57,806 nt of DNA, taken from assembly GCA_029978705.1 (NCBI GenBank), contig JAPOIY010000016.1, positions 1 through 57,806 of the forward strand. Reading direction: 5' to 3'. Under the pieces are notes generated by a model. It was not told the DNA's origin. It searched no databases and was given only the letters and a program-made list of their open reading frames with translations. Both the position numbers and the translations under genes were made by a program. This document shows positions 27,797 to 36,643 of the stretch, one piece after another; the stretch's first letter is position 1; each line of letters opens with the position of its first letter. Source of the stretch: Actinomycetota bacterium. GTDB lineage: Bacteria > Actinomycetota > Actinomycetes > S36-B12 > GCA-2699445.

Positions 27797-27836
27797 CCGA
27801 CGATGGTACGGAGCCTGACTGCCCTACGCTGCTGCC
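27797..27836. promoter_or_regulatory. overlapping divergent leaderless promoters
   Basis: For the MFS gene, TACCAT (27808-27803, minus strand) lies 6 nt before its GTG. For the glycosyltransferase gene, TACGCT (27825-27830, plus strand) lies 6 nt before its GTG. The minus-strand -10 coincides with the -35 position of the plus-strand promoter, so the two cannot easily be occupied together. No Shine-Dalgarno sequence is present on either side. Confidence 0.5.
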
Positions 27837-30011
27837 GTGCCCGTGTCCTTCGACGCCCGCCCGTCCCCGGGGGGCACCACGCCTGCGCCGCGGCCCTTGG
27901 GCATCGAACTGCTGGTCGATGCGGAGTGGTATCGCAGGCAGTACCCGGACGTCGCCGACCGCGACCCCCTCACGCACTACCTGGAGACCGGCTGGCGGGA
28001 AGGCCGCGACCCCGGGCCCCTGTTCGACACCGACTGGTACACCGCCACCTACCCCGAGGCAGCAGCCGCACCCCTGCCGCACTTCCTCGCCAACGGCCCC
28101 TCCCGGCTGCTGCGGCCGAACCCGTTGCTCGACCCCGACTGGTATGCGCGTACCCACCCCCTGGTCCGGGAACAGGGATGGGACCCGGTCACGCACTACA
28201 TCGCGGTGGGCCGGCAGGAGGGTCTGGCCCCGGGGCCGGCCGTGGCGGCAGTGGCGGCACATCCCGCGCGCCACCCGCCGGGGGAACTGCCCAGCGTGAC
28301 CGTGGTCGTCCCGGCGGGCGCCGACCTCGTGCATGTGGACCGCTGTATCCGGGCGTTGGCCGCCACGGAGGTGCCGCTGTTCGCCAACGTGGCCGTCCTC
28401 ACGACAGCGGCGGTTCCGCCCCCCTGGCAGCAGGTCTACCCCTGGCTGCGCGTGGTCGGTTCGGCGCCCCCGGACGACCCCATGAGCGCCGTCGCCGACG
28501 TCGTGGCCGCGGCGCGGGCGGACTTCGTCCTGGTGCTGAGTCCGCATTCCGAGCCGGTGCCGGGATTCCTGCACGCCCTGGTCGCGGAACACCACTCGCA
28601 GTCTGTCGCCGAGAATCCCTCGCCCGTGGTCATCCCCTGCGCGCGGGCCAGTCTGGTGGCCCCCGACCTGCCCGGGGACTGGGGCCCCCTTGCCGATGCC
28701 TCGTTGCCGGCGGAGGCTGCCCTCGTCGCCGCCGCCGACTGGCCCTCGGCTCTTGCTGCGGTCACCCGCCCGGTGGTGGCGGGCGACTGTGCGGCCGCCC
28801 TGGCGGCTCGGTCCTGCGTCACCGCTCCGGACGCCTGGGTGATCACCCACCGGCCGATGGTGCTGGCCCAGGCGGTGCGCACCGTCCTGCCGCGCTGGAC
28901 CCCGGGCCGGACGCCCGGGCTGGTCCTGCAGGCGGCGCAGGCCGAGTTCCGCGTCGGCGTACCGGTCATGCTGGCGTGGCTGCAGCTCGCCGCCTGCGAC
29001 ATGGCCGCCGCCGACACCTCGCTGTCCCGGTGGCGAACCGCCGTCGCCACTCTGTCCCCCGCCGAGCGAGCGGCGCTGCCCCGACTGATCCGGCGCCGGG
29101 ATCAGTTGGTCGCCGAGATCCTCCAGGAGGCGGCACTCGCCCCGGCGGCGGCCGAGAGAGCCAACGCAGCGATCCGGCAGGACGATGAGGACGCGGCCGT
29201 CCGGAACCTGCGGGACTGCCCGGGCTCCTACCCCGCCGCCGTCGCGGTGATGACCCTCGCCGCCGCCGAACGCCCGGCGGATCCCGGGACGCGCGCCCCG
29301 GGCGTGCCGCGCGTCATCGTGCAGGGCTGGTTCGACAGCCCGGTGCCCGACGACGCCCGCCGCATGGCGCAGACCTGGGTGGGGCATCACCCGGGCTGGC
29401 AACATCTGCTGTTCGACACCGGGACGGCCGCGGCGTGGATCCGGCGCGAGTTGGGGCCGCACGCGGAGAGCGTCTTCCGGACTGCGTCTCCGGTCGGGAA
29501 GTCGAACCTGTTCCGGTACGCCTACCTGTCCGTCGCCGGCGGGGTGTGGAGCGACATCGACGACAGCTGTGTGGCGCCGCTGGATCCCCTCGTGACGGGC
29601 TCCTCGTTCGTGATGCTGCGGGAGTCGTTGGGGGCCGTGGCGGACAACATCATCGCGGTGACCCCGGGGCACCCGGCCCTGGTGGCCACCCGGCAGGAGG
29701 CCTTCGCGAACGTCCACGAGGGGTTCGCCGAGTCGCAGTGGCTGGCCAACGGCCCGGGGCTGTTCACTCGCAAGGTCGCGGCCTGGGTGGCCGGCGATCT
29801 CCCGGTCACCGGAGCTCCCGGCGACTACCGAGTGGTGTCCGGGCTGCGCATGTCGGAGTTCGTCGCCGTGCACGGGGCCCTCTCCTACAAGGAGACATCC
29901 CTCGCCTGGGACGTGCCGGACGACCCCGCGCAACTGCGCGCCACCCCGACCTGGGGCCATCCGACCCCCCTGTCCCGCCGGCAGCGGCTCCTGGCCGAAG
30001 GCTGCTCGTGA
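27837..30011 (+). CDS. multidomain glycosyltransferase: tandem repeats, GT2-like and GT32 domains
   Basis: A 724-residue protein. Residues about 28-140 contain three copies of a WY-type repeat (DAEWYRRQYPDVADRDPLTH; FDTDWYTATYPEA; LDPDWYARTHPL) with the linking motif HYxxxGxxEGxxPGP. About 148-340 resembles a GT2 Rossmann domain (LPSVTVVVPAGADLVHVDRC) but the DxD position reads LVLSPHSEPVPG, so it looks inactive. About 485-640 is a GT32-like domain (VIVQGWFDSPVPDDARRMAQ) with the metal motif Asp573-Ile-Asp575 in GGVWSDIDD. There is no membrane segment. A role in surface polysaccharide synthesis is likely; the sugar is unknown. Its stop overlaps the next gene by GTGA. Confidence 0.85.
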   Translation: MPVSFDARPSPGGTTPAPRPLGIELLVDAEWYRRQYPDVADRDPLTHYLETGWREGRDPGPLFDTDWYTATYPEAAAAPLPHFLANGPSRLLRPNPLLDPDWYARTHPLVREQGWDPVTHYIAVGRQEGLAPGPAVAAVAAHPARHPPGELPSVTVVVPAGADLVHVDRCIRALAATEVPLFANVAVLTTAAVPPPWQQVYPWLRVVGSAPPDDPMSAVADVVAAARADFVLVLSPHSEPVPGFLHALVAEHHSQSVAENPSPVVIPCARASLVAPDLPGDWGPLADASLPAEAALVAAADWPSALAAVTRPVVAGDCAAALAARSCVTAPDAWVITHRPMVLAQAVRTVLPRWTPGRTPGLVLQAAQAEFRVGVPVMLAWLQLAACDMAAADTSLSRWRTAVATLSPAERAALPRLIRRRDQLVAEILQEAALAPAAAERANAAIRQDDEDAAVRNLRDCPGSYPAAVAVMTLAAAERPADPGTRAPGVPRVIVQGWFDSPVPDDARRMAQTWVGHHPGWQHLLFDTGTAAAWIRRELGPHAESVFRTASPVGKSNLFRYAYLSVAGGVWSDIDDSCVAPLDPLVTGSSFVMLRESLGAVADNIIAVTPGHPALVATRQEAFANVHEGFAESQWLANGPGLFTRKVAAWVAGDLPVTGAPGDYRVVSGLRMSEFVAVHGALSYKETSLAWDVPDDPAQLRATPTWGHPTPLSRRQRLLAEGCS

Positions 30012-30955
30012 CCGGACTGCCCGCCGGGATGCGCGTCGCCTTCCACCCCAATTCGTATGTACTGTCACCTGCCGCTGGGGGGCTCGCCCACTCCTTCGCG
30101 ACGGTGGTCCGGCGCGCCGATGCAGCAGGTGTCAGTGCCATCGCATTGATGGACCACTTCCTGCCACCGGGGCCGTTCCCGCGGGAGGACCCGGTCCTCG
30201 AGGGGTACACCGCCCTCGGCTTCGTAGCGGCCCACACCACCACTGCTGACGTGATGCTGCTGGTCTCCGGGGTGACCCACCGGCACCCGGTCCTGCTGGC
30301 GAAGGCGGTCACGACGTTGGATGTCCTGTCGGGCGGGCGGGCGCGGTTGGGGATCGGGGCCGGCTGGTTCGAACCGGAGAACACGGCGTACGGGCTGCCG
30401 TTCCCGCCGGCGCCGGAGCGGTTCGAGATGCTCGACGAGACCCTCGGGATCGTACGGCGCCTGTGGGCGCCGGGAACAGAACCCGTGCACGGGCGACTCT
30501 TCACCGTGGAGTCGACGGTCTTCTCGCCCCAGCCGGTCCGCCGGCCCCACCCTCCGATCCTGGTCGGCGGCAACGGGCGGCAGCGGACCCTGCGGCTGGT
30601 GGCGCGCCACGCCGATGCCTGCAATCTCCTGGCCGGCCCCGACCAGGGAGGGCCCGAGGCCGTCGCCGCAGCCTTGGCCGTGTTGCGCGGTCACTGCGCG
30701 GCGGAGGGCTCCGACTTCGACCGGATCACCAAGACGATCCTCTACACCGCACCGGTGGGCACCGACACCTCCGGCGCCGAACGCTTCGCCGACCAGATGC
30801 GCGCCTACGCAGCCCTGGGAATCCAGGAGGTGTTCGTGATGCCGGTGGGCCACGCAGACCCGCTCGGTTTCGTCGACAGACTCGGCAGTGCCGTGATCCC
30901 CGCGGTGGCGGCAGCGACCGGCGACCTCCTCACGCAGGCCGACGACACAGCCTGA
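30008..30955 (+). CDS. luciferase-like, probably F420-dependent oxidoreductase
   Basis: A 315-residue LLM-class flavin/F420 oxidoreductase. Family segments are VSAIALMDHFLPPG, VSGVTHRHPVLLAKAVTTLDVLSGGR, LGIGAGWFEPENTAYGLPFPP, ERFEMLDETLGIVRRLW and PPILVGGNGRQRTLRLVARHAD. F420 use is inferred from family resemblance and the actinobacterial setting, not from a proven cofactor site. Its GTG at 30008 overlaps the stop of the glycosyltransferase (GTGA), so it is translationally coupled and may act in the same pathway or on its product. It converges on sigA. Confidence 0.85.
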   Translation: MTGLPAGMRVAFHPNSYVLSPAAGGLAHSFATVVRRADAAGVSAIALMDHFLPPGPFPREDPVLEGYTALGFVAAHTTTADVMLLVSGVTHRHPVLLAKAVTTLDVLSGGRARLGIGAGWFEPENTAYGLPFPPAPERFEMLDETLGIVRRLWAPGTEPVHGRLFTVESTVFSPQPVRRPHPPILVGGNGRQRTLRLVARHADACNLLAGPDQGGPEAVAAALAVLRGHCAAEGSDFDRITKTILYTAPVGTDTSGAERFADQMRAYAALGIQEVFVMPVGHADPLGFVDRLGSAVIPAVAAATGDLLTQADDTA

Positions 30956-30972
30956 CGCCGGACCCGGGCGTC
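30954..30972. terminator. hairpin between the oxidoreductase and sigA
   Basis: GACGCC (30954-30959) and GGCGTC (30967-30972) form a 6-bp stem with a 7-nt loop between the two convergent stops at 30955 and 30977. There is no clear T tract, so it would be a weak or bidirectional terminator. Confidence 0.4.
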
Positions 30973-30976
30973 GGGC

Positions 30977-32428
30977 TCACTCCAGATAGTCGCGCAGGAC
31001 CTGGGAGCGACTCGGATGACGCAGTTTCGACATGGTCTTGGACTCGATCTGGCGGATCCGCTCGCGGGTGACGCCGTAGACCTTGCCGATCTCGTCCAGG
31101 GTCTTGGGTTGCCCGTCGGTCAGTCCGAACCGCATTCGGACCACGCCCGCCTCCCGGTCGGACAGGGTCACCAGAACCTGGTCCAACTGTTCCTGCAGCA
31201 GCGTGAAGGACACCGCGTCCGCCGGGACGATGGCTTCCGAGTCCTCGATCAGATCGCCGAACTCGCTGTCGCCGTCCTCGCCGAGGGGGGTGTGCAACGA
31301 GATGGGTTCGCGTCCGTACTTCTGGACCTCGACGATCTTCTCCGGGGTCATGTCGAGCTCTTTGGCCAGTTCCTCCGGCGTGGGCTCGCGGCCCAGGTCC
31401 TGCAGCATCTGGCGCTGGACGCGGGCCAACTTGTTGATGACCTCCACCATGTGCACGGGGATGCGGATGGTGCGGGCCTGATCTGCCATCGCGCGGGTGA
31501 TGGCCTGGCGGATCCACCACGTCGCGTACGTGGAGAACTTGTAGCCCTTCTTGTAGTCGAACTTCTCCACCGCCCGGATGAGGCCGAGGTTGCCTTCCTG
31601 GATGAGGTCGAGGAAGAGCATGCCGCGCCCGGTGTAGCGCTTGGCCAGCGACACCACCAGGCGCAGGTTCGCCTCCAGGAGATGGTTCTTGGCCCGCCGG
31701 CCGATCACCACGAGCTGCTCGAGTTCGTACTCCTGCGCGGGCTTCAATTTCTTGCGGAAAGCGGGGTCGGCCAGCTTCTCCTCGGCGAACAGACCCGCCT
31801 CGATGCGCTTGGCGAGCACGACCTCCTGCTCGGCGTTGAGCAGCGGAACCTTGCCGATCTGCTTGAGGTAGTCCTTCACCGGGTCGGCGGTCGCTCCCGC
31901 GACCGTCACGGTCTGCACCGGCTCATCGGTGTCGTCGTTGTCGGACAGGACGAACCCCTCGGCCCCGGTGGGTTTGGGAGTCTCGGGGGCGTCGGTCTTC
32001 TCCAGGGTCGCCAGATCACGCTCCAGGTCCGCCTCGGCCTGGGCCTCGATCTGCGCGGCGGCCGCCATATCGACCTCGTCCGCAGCGGTCTTCTTGGCGG
32101 TCTCCTTCGCGGGAGCCTTTGTCGCGGCCTTCTTGGCGGCCGCAGCCGGGGCCTTCTTCGCCGGGGCTTTCGCCGCGGGAGCCTTGCTTGCCGGGGCCTT
32201 CTTCGCGGGAGCCTTCTTGGCGGTCTCCTTCGCGGGGGCCTTCGTTGCCGCCTTCTTGGCGGCGGCCGGGGCCTTCTTCGCGGGAGCCTTCTTCGCGGCC
32301 GCCGGGGCAGGCTTGGGCCGAGCCGTCTTGGCAGCCGGGCTGCCGTTCACGGCCTTGCCGCCGGCCGTCTTCTTGGTGGCCTTGGCGGTGCTGGCCTTCT
32401 TACCGGCTGTCGAGCCCTTGGTGGCCAA
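30977..32428 (-). CDS. sigA: principal RNA polymerase sigma factor
   Basis: Group 1 sigma-70 factor (RpoD/SigA/HrdB type) of 483 residues that directs RNA polymerase to housekeeping promoters. Residues 1-115 are a Lys/Ala/Pro-rich extension, like eukaryotic histone H1 tails, with the segment [11 protein letters not shown] twice. About 116-180 is acidic. Region 1.2 starts at [20 protein letters not shown], region 2.4 has [19 protein letters not shown], and region 4.2 ends [20 protein letters not shown] chose TTG 32428: GAGGAGG lies 4 nt upstream, whereas the next upstream Met adds residues unlike the family. Confidence 0.95.
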   Translation of the reverse strand: MATKGSTAGKKASTAKATKKTAGGKAVNGSPAAKTARPKPAPAAAKKAPAKKAPAAAKKAATKAPAKETAKKAPAKKAPASKAPAAKAPAKKAPAAAAKKAATKAPAKETAKKTAADEVDMAAAAQIEAQAEADLERDLATLEKTDAPETPKPTGAEGFVLSDNDDTDEPVQTVTVAGATADPVKDYLKQIGKVPLLNAEQEVVLAKRIEAGLFAEEKLADPAFRKKLKPAQEYELEQLVVIGRRAKNHLLEANLRLVVSLAKRYTGRGMLFLDLIQEGNLGLIRAVEKFDYKKGYKFSTYATWWIRQAITRAMADQARTIRIPVHMVEVINKLARVQRQMLQDLGREPTPEELAKELDMTPEKIVEVQKYGREPISLHTPLGEDGDSEFGDLIEDSEAIVPADAVSFTLLQEQLDQVLVTLSDREAGVVRMRFGLTDGQPKTLDEIGKVYGVTRERIRQIESKTMSKLRHPSRSQVLRDYLE

Positions 32429-32526
32429 GGATCCTCCTCGTGGCGGAATACGAAAGGCCCGTGTCAAGATCCCGGAAACGTTCCCGGGTACTTGGACGGG
32501 CTTGTGGACGCCGAAGCGCCGCCCCC

Positions 32527-32532
32527 ATTGTA
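32527..32532 (-). promoter_or_regulatory. -10 element upstream of sigA
   Basis: TACAAT on the minus strand, about 100 bp before the TTG start, is close to the TATAAT consensus. A -35 at the proper spacing is weak (GGTGGA). It would place the 5' end of the sigA transcript near 32520. Confidence 0.4.
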
Positions 32533-32586
32533 GGCATGGATTCGCCGGATCCACCGATCCGACCCCGTTTGTCGACCAAGACAACG

Positions 32587-32603
32587 CCCGCCAGCCAGGC
32601 GGG
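32587..32603 (-). terminator. short hairpin after the DUF4190/DUF4333 gene
   Basis: CCCGCC and GGCGGG are separated by 5 nt, just downstream of the stop at 32622 on the minus strand. No T tract follows. Confidence 0.35.
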
Positions 32604-32621
32604 ATTCCCGGCTGCGCAGGG

Positions 32622-33320
32622 TCAGTTGTAGCTGTACCCGGCCCATTCCGGTGGGTATCCCCCGGGATAGTCGCCGACCACCCGCCACGTCACGTTGCCC
32701 TTGTCATCCACCTGCGTCACCTCGACCGTGGCCGTCGTGCCCTTGGCGGTCGCCACGCAGTCGAAGGTCGCGCCGGCTTCGATGCGGACGGAGTCGGGAC
32801 ACGTCACCTTCACGTCCGTGCCGGTCTGGTAGGAGATGTCCTCCTCGATGAGGCGGGCAGCCTTGGTGGTGTCGATCTGGTTGAAGACGCCCGCTGCGCC
32901 CAGGATGGCGAGGACGATGAGGCTGAGCAGCCCCAACACCAGGCCGACGATGCCCAGGATGAACCCGGCCTTCGCCACCCCCTTATTGGTGGCCAGACCC
33001 TGTTTCGCACGACTCATGCCCAGCCACCCGAACACGATGGCCAGGATCGATCCGAGTGGACCCAGGCAGAGGAACTGCAGAATGCCCATCACCAGCGCGA
33101 CGGTGCCGAAGCCGTTCTGCGGAGCGGACGGGGCCGCCGGGTAGCCGGGCGCGGTCGCCGCGGGGTAGCCGGCCGCCGGCGGCGCCGGTTGACCGGGTAC
33201 GGGAGCGGGCGGAGGGACCGGCTGACCGGATGCGGGCGCGGGACTGCCGCCCGCAGGGTCGTTCGGGTCGGGGTCAGGAGGCGGCGGAGCCCCCGGCGGA
33301 GGGGGTGGTGGAACGGACAT
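32622..33320 (-). CDS. membrane protein with DUF4190 and DUF4333-like domains
   Basis: A 232-residue protein. The first 65 residues are a Pro/Gly/Ala-rich cytosolic tail ([20 protein letters not shown]). The DUF4190 hairpin follows: two membrane segments, [20 protein letters not shown] and [20 protein letters not shown]. An extracellular DUF4333-type domain follows ([20 protein letters not shown], then [20 protein letters not shown]). Both families are of unknown function and widespread in actinobacteria. GGGAGG precedes the ATG. It is paralogous in its membrane part to the next gene upstream. Confidence 0.85.
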   Translation of the reverse strand: MSVPPPPPPGAPPPPDPDPNDPAGGSPAPASGQPVPPPAPVPGQPAPPAAGYPAATAPGYPAAPSAPQNGFGTVALVMGILQFLCLGPLGSILAIVFGWLGMSRAKQGLATNKGVAKAGFILGIVGLVLGLLSLIVLAILGAAGVFNQIDTTKAARLIEEDISYQTGTDVKVTCPDSVRIEAGATFDCVATAKGTTATVEVTQVDDKGNVTWRVVGDYPGGYPPEWAGYSYN

Positions 33321-33422
33321 GACGACCTCCCGTTACTGCTGCCTTCAGGCTAGCGCGGTGGGAATGATCAGGCGAGGAGACCGGAGGAGGCCCGGCCCTG
33401 GGGACCGGACCCCCTCTCGCCC

Positions 33423-33764
33423 TCACCCGACGCGGTACTCGTAGGTGGTGTTGAAGGCCCCGGTCGCGGACAAGATGATGGCGATGATCACACCGATCAC
33501 GAAGAGCACGAGCCCGATGATCCCGAGCACGAAGCCGGCCTTGGCGGTGCCCCGGTTGTCGGCCAGGCCCTGGTCGGCCTTGTCCATGCCGATCTTGCCG
33601 AAGACGATCGCGAGGATCGAGCCGATGATCCCGAGGCAGAAGAACTGCAGGATGCCCATGATCAGGGCGGTGGTCCCCATCCCGTTCTGCATCGGCTGAT
33701 AGGTGGCGCCGGCGGGCATGCCGGGGGGCGGACTCTGCGGCGGCGGTGGCGGCGGTGCGGACAT
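33423..33764 (-). CDS. small DUF4190 membrane protein
   Basis: A 113-residue protein with a Pro-rich N-terminal tail (MSAPPPPPPQSPPPGMPAG) and two membrane segments (TTALIMGILQFFCLGIIGSI and GFVLGIIGLVLFVIGVIIAI). It has the same hairpin as the neighbouring 232-residue protein, including the LxMGILQF and ILAIVFGxxGM blocks, but lacks the extracellular domain, so the two look like tandem duplicates. AGGAG precedes the ATG. The function is unknown. The 180-bp space before the next gene upstream holds no gene I can support. Confidence 0.85.
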   Translation of the reverse strand: MSAPPPPPPQSPPPGMPAGATYQPMQNGMGTTALIMGILQFFCLGIIGSILAIVFGKIGMDKADQGLADNRGTAKAGFVLGIIGLVLFVIGVIIAIILSATGAFNTTYEYRVG

Positions 33765-33943
33765 CGTGCTCCTATCTCAGGCGGCGCGTCCGATGCACGC
33801 CGATGGCAGGAGCGTAGCCGTCCGCGGCGCGCGGGTCACTGACCGGCGCTCTTGGCCTTGCGCTTCTGTTCCTGCTTCCAGACTGTCCGGCCCGGTGACG
33901 ACGGCGATCGACATGTGTGTCCCGGCGGCATTCGGCCTCTGCG

Positions 33944-35677
33944 TCAGCCGGTCCCGCTGATCTTGCACCGGATCGCGGGATCAGCCGTGACCCGCCACGC
34001 CTTGTGCCAGACGGCTCGCCTGGCCCCGGCCTTCTTCGCCACGATCGTCGCCGAGATCCGCAGACCCTTCGAACATGTCGGGGCGGCCGTGATGCGCACC
34101 CCGGTGGTCGCCGTCGCCAGTGGCCGCTTCACCGAGATGTGACACAACCGGTCCGATGCACGCTTGGGCAACCGGTTTCCCCGCAGCTCGCAGCGCGCCT
34201 GCACCGCCTTGATCGCGCCGTCCGTGCGCTGCTTACGGGTCAGCACCGTCTTCTGGCCGGCCTTCACCGGACCCTTGTGAGAGAACACCTTCAACGTAGT
34301 CGTCGGCGTCGGCGTCGGCGTCGGGGTCGGGGTCGGGGCCGCCGTGGCGGTGCCGGTCAACTCGGTGCCCTCTCCGGTACCGGCCCCGTCGGGGTACAGG
34401 ATCATCAGCGTGCCACCGGAAAGCGCCCCGGCAGCCGTCGGCGCCCACGCCAACTCGACAGTGCAGGTGCCCTTTGCCGGGATCTGCGTGCCCGCAGCAC
34501 ACGTGCCTCCCGTCACCGACACACCGGTGCCCTCGGCCTTGATCGACGTCGGTCTCACCGGCGAGTTCCCCGAGTTGGTGACCGTGACCGTCAACTTGCC
34601 GGTCGCGCCCACCTGGACCGTCCCGAAGGAACCGGAACTATACAGCAGCGGACCGCGCACGGGGCTCATCTTCGTGACGGTCTTGTCCGAACGATTGGCG
34701 GTGTAGAGGTTGTCGTCGGCGTCGATAGCGATCGCCCAGGGCCCATCTCCGGTGGTGCCCCCGTACTGCTCCGTGGTCTGGCCGTCCGCACTGATCCTGG
34801 TGACCGTGTCCGCGCTGAAGTTGGCGGTGTAGACGTTGCCCGCAGAGTCGACCGCGATGCCTCGCGGGCCGGCCCCTGTCGCGCCCCCGAACTGAGCGGT
34901 GGTGGTGCCGTCGGCGCTGATCTTCATGACCTTGTTCGCGCTTGTGGACACGAAGACATTGCCGGCGGCGTCGATCGCCAGCCCCTGTGGCGTACCACCG
35001 AGTGCCCCGCCGAACTGCGTCGTGGAGGCGCCGTCGGCGCTGATCTTCATCACTTTCTGGGTCTGGATCGTATCGATGCCCGTGAAGACGTCGCCGTTGT
35101 GAACAGCAATACCGTAGGCCTGTGACACGGTCCCGAAGTTTGCCCCGAACTGAGCAGTGGTGGCGCCGTCCGCGCTGATCTTCGTGACGGCACCCGGCAG
35201 CAAGGGCTGCTGGTTGAGCGTCGCGCCGTTCGCGTACACGTTACCGGCGGCGTCGAGCGCCAGATCGGTCGTGATGTTGCCGAAGGTAGTGCCGAACTGA
35301 GCGGTGGTACCGCCGTCCGCGCTGATCCTGGTGACCGAACCATTCGCGTAGTTGGCGGTGTAGACGTTGCCGGCCTTGTCCAGCGCAATCCCCCAGGCGC
35401 CCGCCACTGTGCCGCCGAACTGGGCCGTGCTGGTGCCGTCGGCGCTGATCTTCGTCACGGAGTTGCCGCCGTTGTTGGCGGTGAACACGTTGCCCGTCTT
35501 GTCGACCGCGATCCCGGTCGGACCGGTCCCGGTGGTTCCTCCGAACTGCTTGGTGGTGACGCTGTCTGCGGCCTGCGCCGGAGTGGCCACGACGGCCAGT
35601 CCGGTCAGTCCGGTCAGTCCGGTCAGCGCCAGCGCAGACACCGACATCACTGCCGTCGTTCGCCCGAGTCTCCTCAT
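33944..35677 (-). CDS. secreted NHL/Vgb-type propeller with four-cysteine C-terminal domain
   Basis: A 577-residue exported protein. The signal peptide (ALALTGLTGLTGLAVVATPAQA) contains a 9-bp triplication encoding TGL. About 30-360 are seven or more strand repeats of the form ADGTTTAQFGGATGAGPRGI and AVDSAGNVYTANFSADTVTK, giving a beta-propeller. An Ig-like/ASPM-like domain follows (LYSSGSFGTVQVGATGKLTV), then a Thr-Pro linker and a C-terminal domain of about 110 residues with four Cys ending SGTG. That last domain is shared with the giant protein at 45344. GGAGG lies 8 nt before ATG 35677. The role is extracellular and unknown. Confidence 0.85.
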   Translation of the reverse strand: MRRLGRTTAVMSVSALALTGLTGLTGLAVVATPAQAADSVTTKQFGGTTGTGPTGIAVDKTGNVFTANNGGNSVTKISADGTSTAQFGGTVAGAWGIALDKAGNVYTANYANGSVTRISADGGTTAQFGTTFGNITTDLALDAAGNVYANGATLNQQPLLPGAVTKISADGATTAQFGANFGTVSQAYGIAVHNGDVFTGIDTIQTQKVMKISADGASTTQFGGALGGTPQGLAIDAAGNVFVSTSANKVMKISADGTTTAQFGGATGAGPRGIAVDSAGNVYTANFSADTVTRISADGQTTEQYGGTTGDGPWAIAIDADDNLYTANRSDKTVTKMSPVRGPLLYSSGSFGTVQVGATGKLTVTVTNSGNSPVRPTSIKAEGTGVSVTGGTCAAGTQIPAKGTCTVELAWAPTAAGALSGGTLMILYPDGAGTGEGTELTGTATAAPTPTPTPTPTPTTTLKVFSHKGPVKAGQKTVLTRKQRTDGAIKAVQARCELRGNRLPKRASDRLCHISVKRPLATATTGVRITAAPTCSKGLRISATIVAKKAGARRAVWHKAWRVTADPAIRCKISGTG

Positions 35678-35778
35678 CGCTGCGTCCTCCGAAACTGCGT
35701 GGTCAACGGCGCTGATCATGCCACACCGGGGCGCGCGACGCAGCCACTGTCCCCACCAGGACCCACGCACGGATGGTT

Positions 35779-36570
35779 TCACGGTAGGTCGGACCGGTAG
35801 ACCGCGCCAGCGGTGTCGAGCGGGAGGCGGGCGGTGCTGGCCTGGGTGACGGTGCCGGCGATGTCGCGTTTCCCCAACCCCGCGACCTCGAAGGTGCCGT
35901 TCCACGTCGTCTCCAGGATCACCCGCTGCCAGCCCGGCTGCCGGAACACATGGCTCACCGCGCGATCCGGCCAGCGGCTCCCCGGAGTCGTGGTCACGAG
36001 GTCGGGGCCGTCGGGGAAGCGCCAGCGCCACGTCGCCCGCACGGTCGTGGTGACCCGGACGCCGGCGACCACGTCGTGCCAGACCAGAGCGGCGCCGGGT
36101 TGGCCGGAGTGCAGCAGCACGGGGACGTTGACAAGCGGGTGGTGGCGCGGCTGGATGGAGATGCGCTGCGCGGGAACGCGGTGGCGCGCCGAGTCCGCGA
36201 CCAGGTTCCCGATCTGGGTCACATTCGGAACCTGGTCGACGTCGCGGCACCGGGCCTCCCCGGGCACCCAGCGGCCGGCGGCAGCTGTCCACTCGCGCAG
36301 GAACCGCTCCCCGTGAGGACAGGTCTCGTCGCCTACCGTCAGGCAGGGCCGCGCGGGCGGGGTGAGGCGGGGGCTAGGTGAGGTGTTCAGGCACGCCGGC
36401 ACCCAGATCACCTGGACGCAGCCGGTGCATCCCCCTCCCGGCGCCCGGCTCACTCCCCCGACGATGAAGGTGTCGTTGCCGTCGTTGCCTGTGACGTCCG
36501 TGGCCGCCGCGGCCGGGGCGAGCAGCAGCAGCGGGCCTCCCAGCACGAGGGCTGTCCAGCGACCGTTCAT
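35779..36570 (-). CDS. secreted protein of unknown function
   Basis: A 263-residue exported protein. The signal peptide is MNGRWTALVLGGPLLLLAPA with cleavage near AAA. The N-terminal mature part has clustered Cys (GGGCTGCVQVIWVPACLN, GDETCPHGERF), and the remainder has beta-rich segments with a Trp-rich strand (TTTVRATWRWRFPDGPDL, VSHVFRQPGWQRVILETTWN), which is how PKD-like domains end. GGGGGAG precedes the ATG. I do not recognise a defined family. Confidence 0.7.
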   Translation of the reverse strand: MNGRWTALVLGGPLLLLAPAAAATDVTGNDGNDTFIVGGVSRAPGGGCTGCVQVIWVPACLNTSPSPRLTPPARPCLTVGDETCPHGERFLREWTAAAGRWVPGEARCRDVDQVPNVTQIGNLVADSARHRVPAQRISIQPRHHPLVNVPVLLHSGQPGAALVWHDVVAGVRVTTTVRATWRWRFPDGPDLVTTTPGSRWPDRAVSHVFRQPGWQRVILETTWNGTFEVAGLGKRDIAGTVTQASTARLPLDTAGAVYRSDLP

Positions 36571-36643
36571 GGCTCCCCCGATCCGCCCGGTCTGGCAGCG
36601 ACGTTAGCGGCCGGTCCGGCGTCGCGGAAGAGTCGGAGAGGAG

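Noticed and set aside
33845-33940. Small minus-strand open frame encoding about 31 residues ending RTVWKQEQKRKAKSAGQ
   Set aside because: The basic end looks gene-like, but the start lacks a ribosome-binding site and the frame has no recognisable match.
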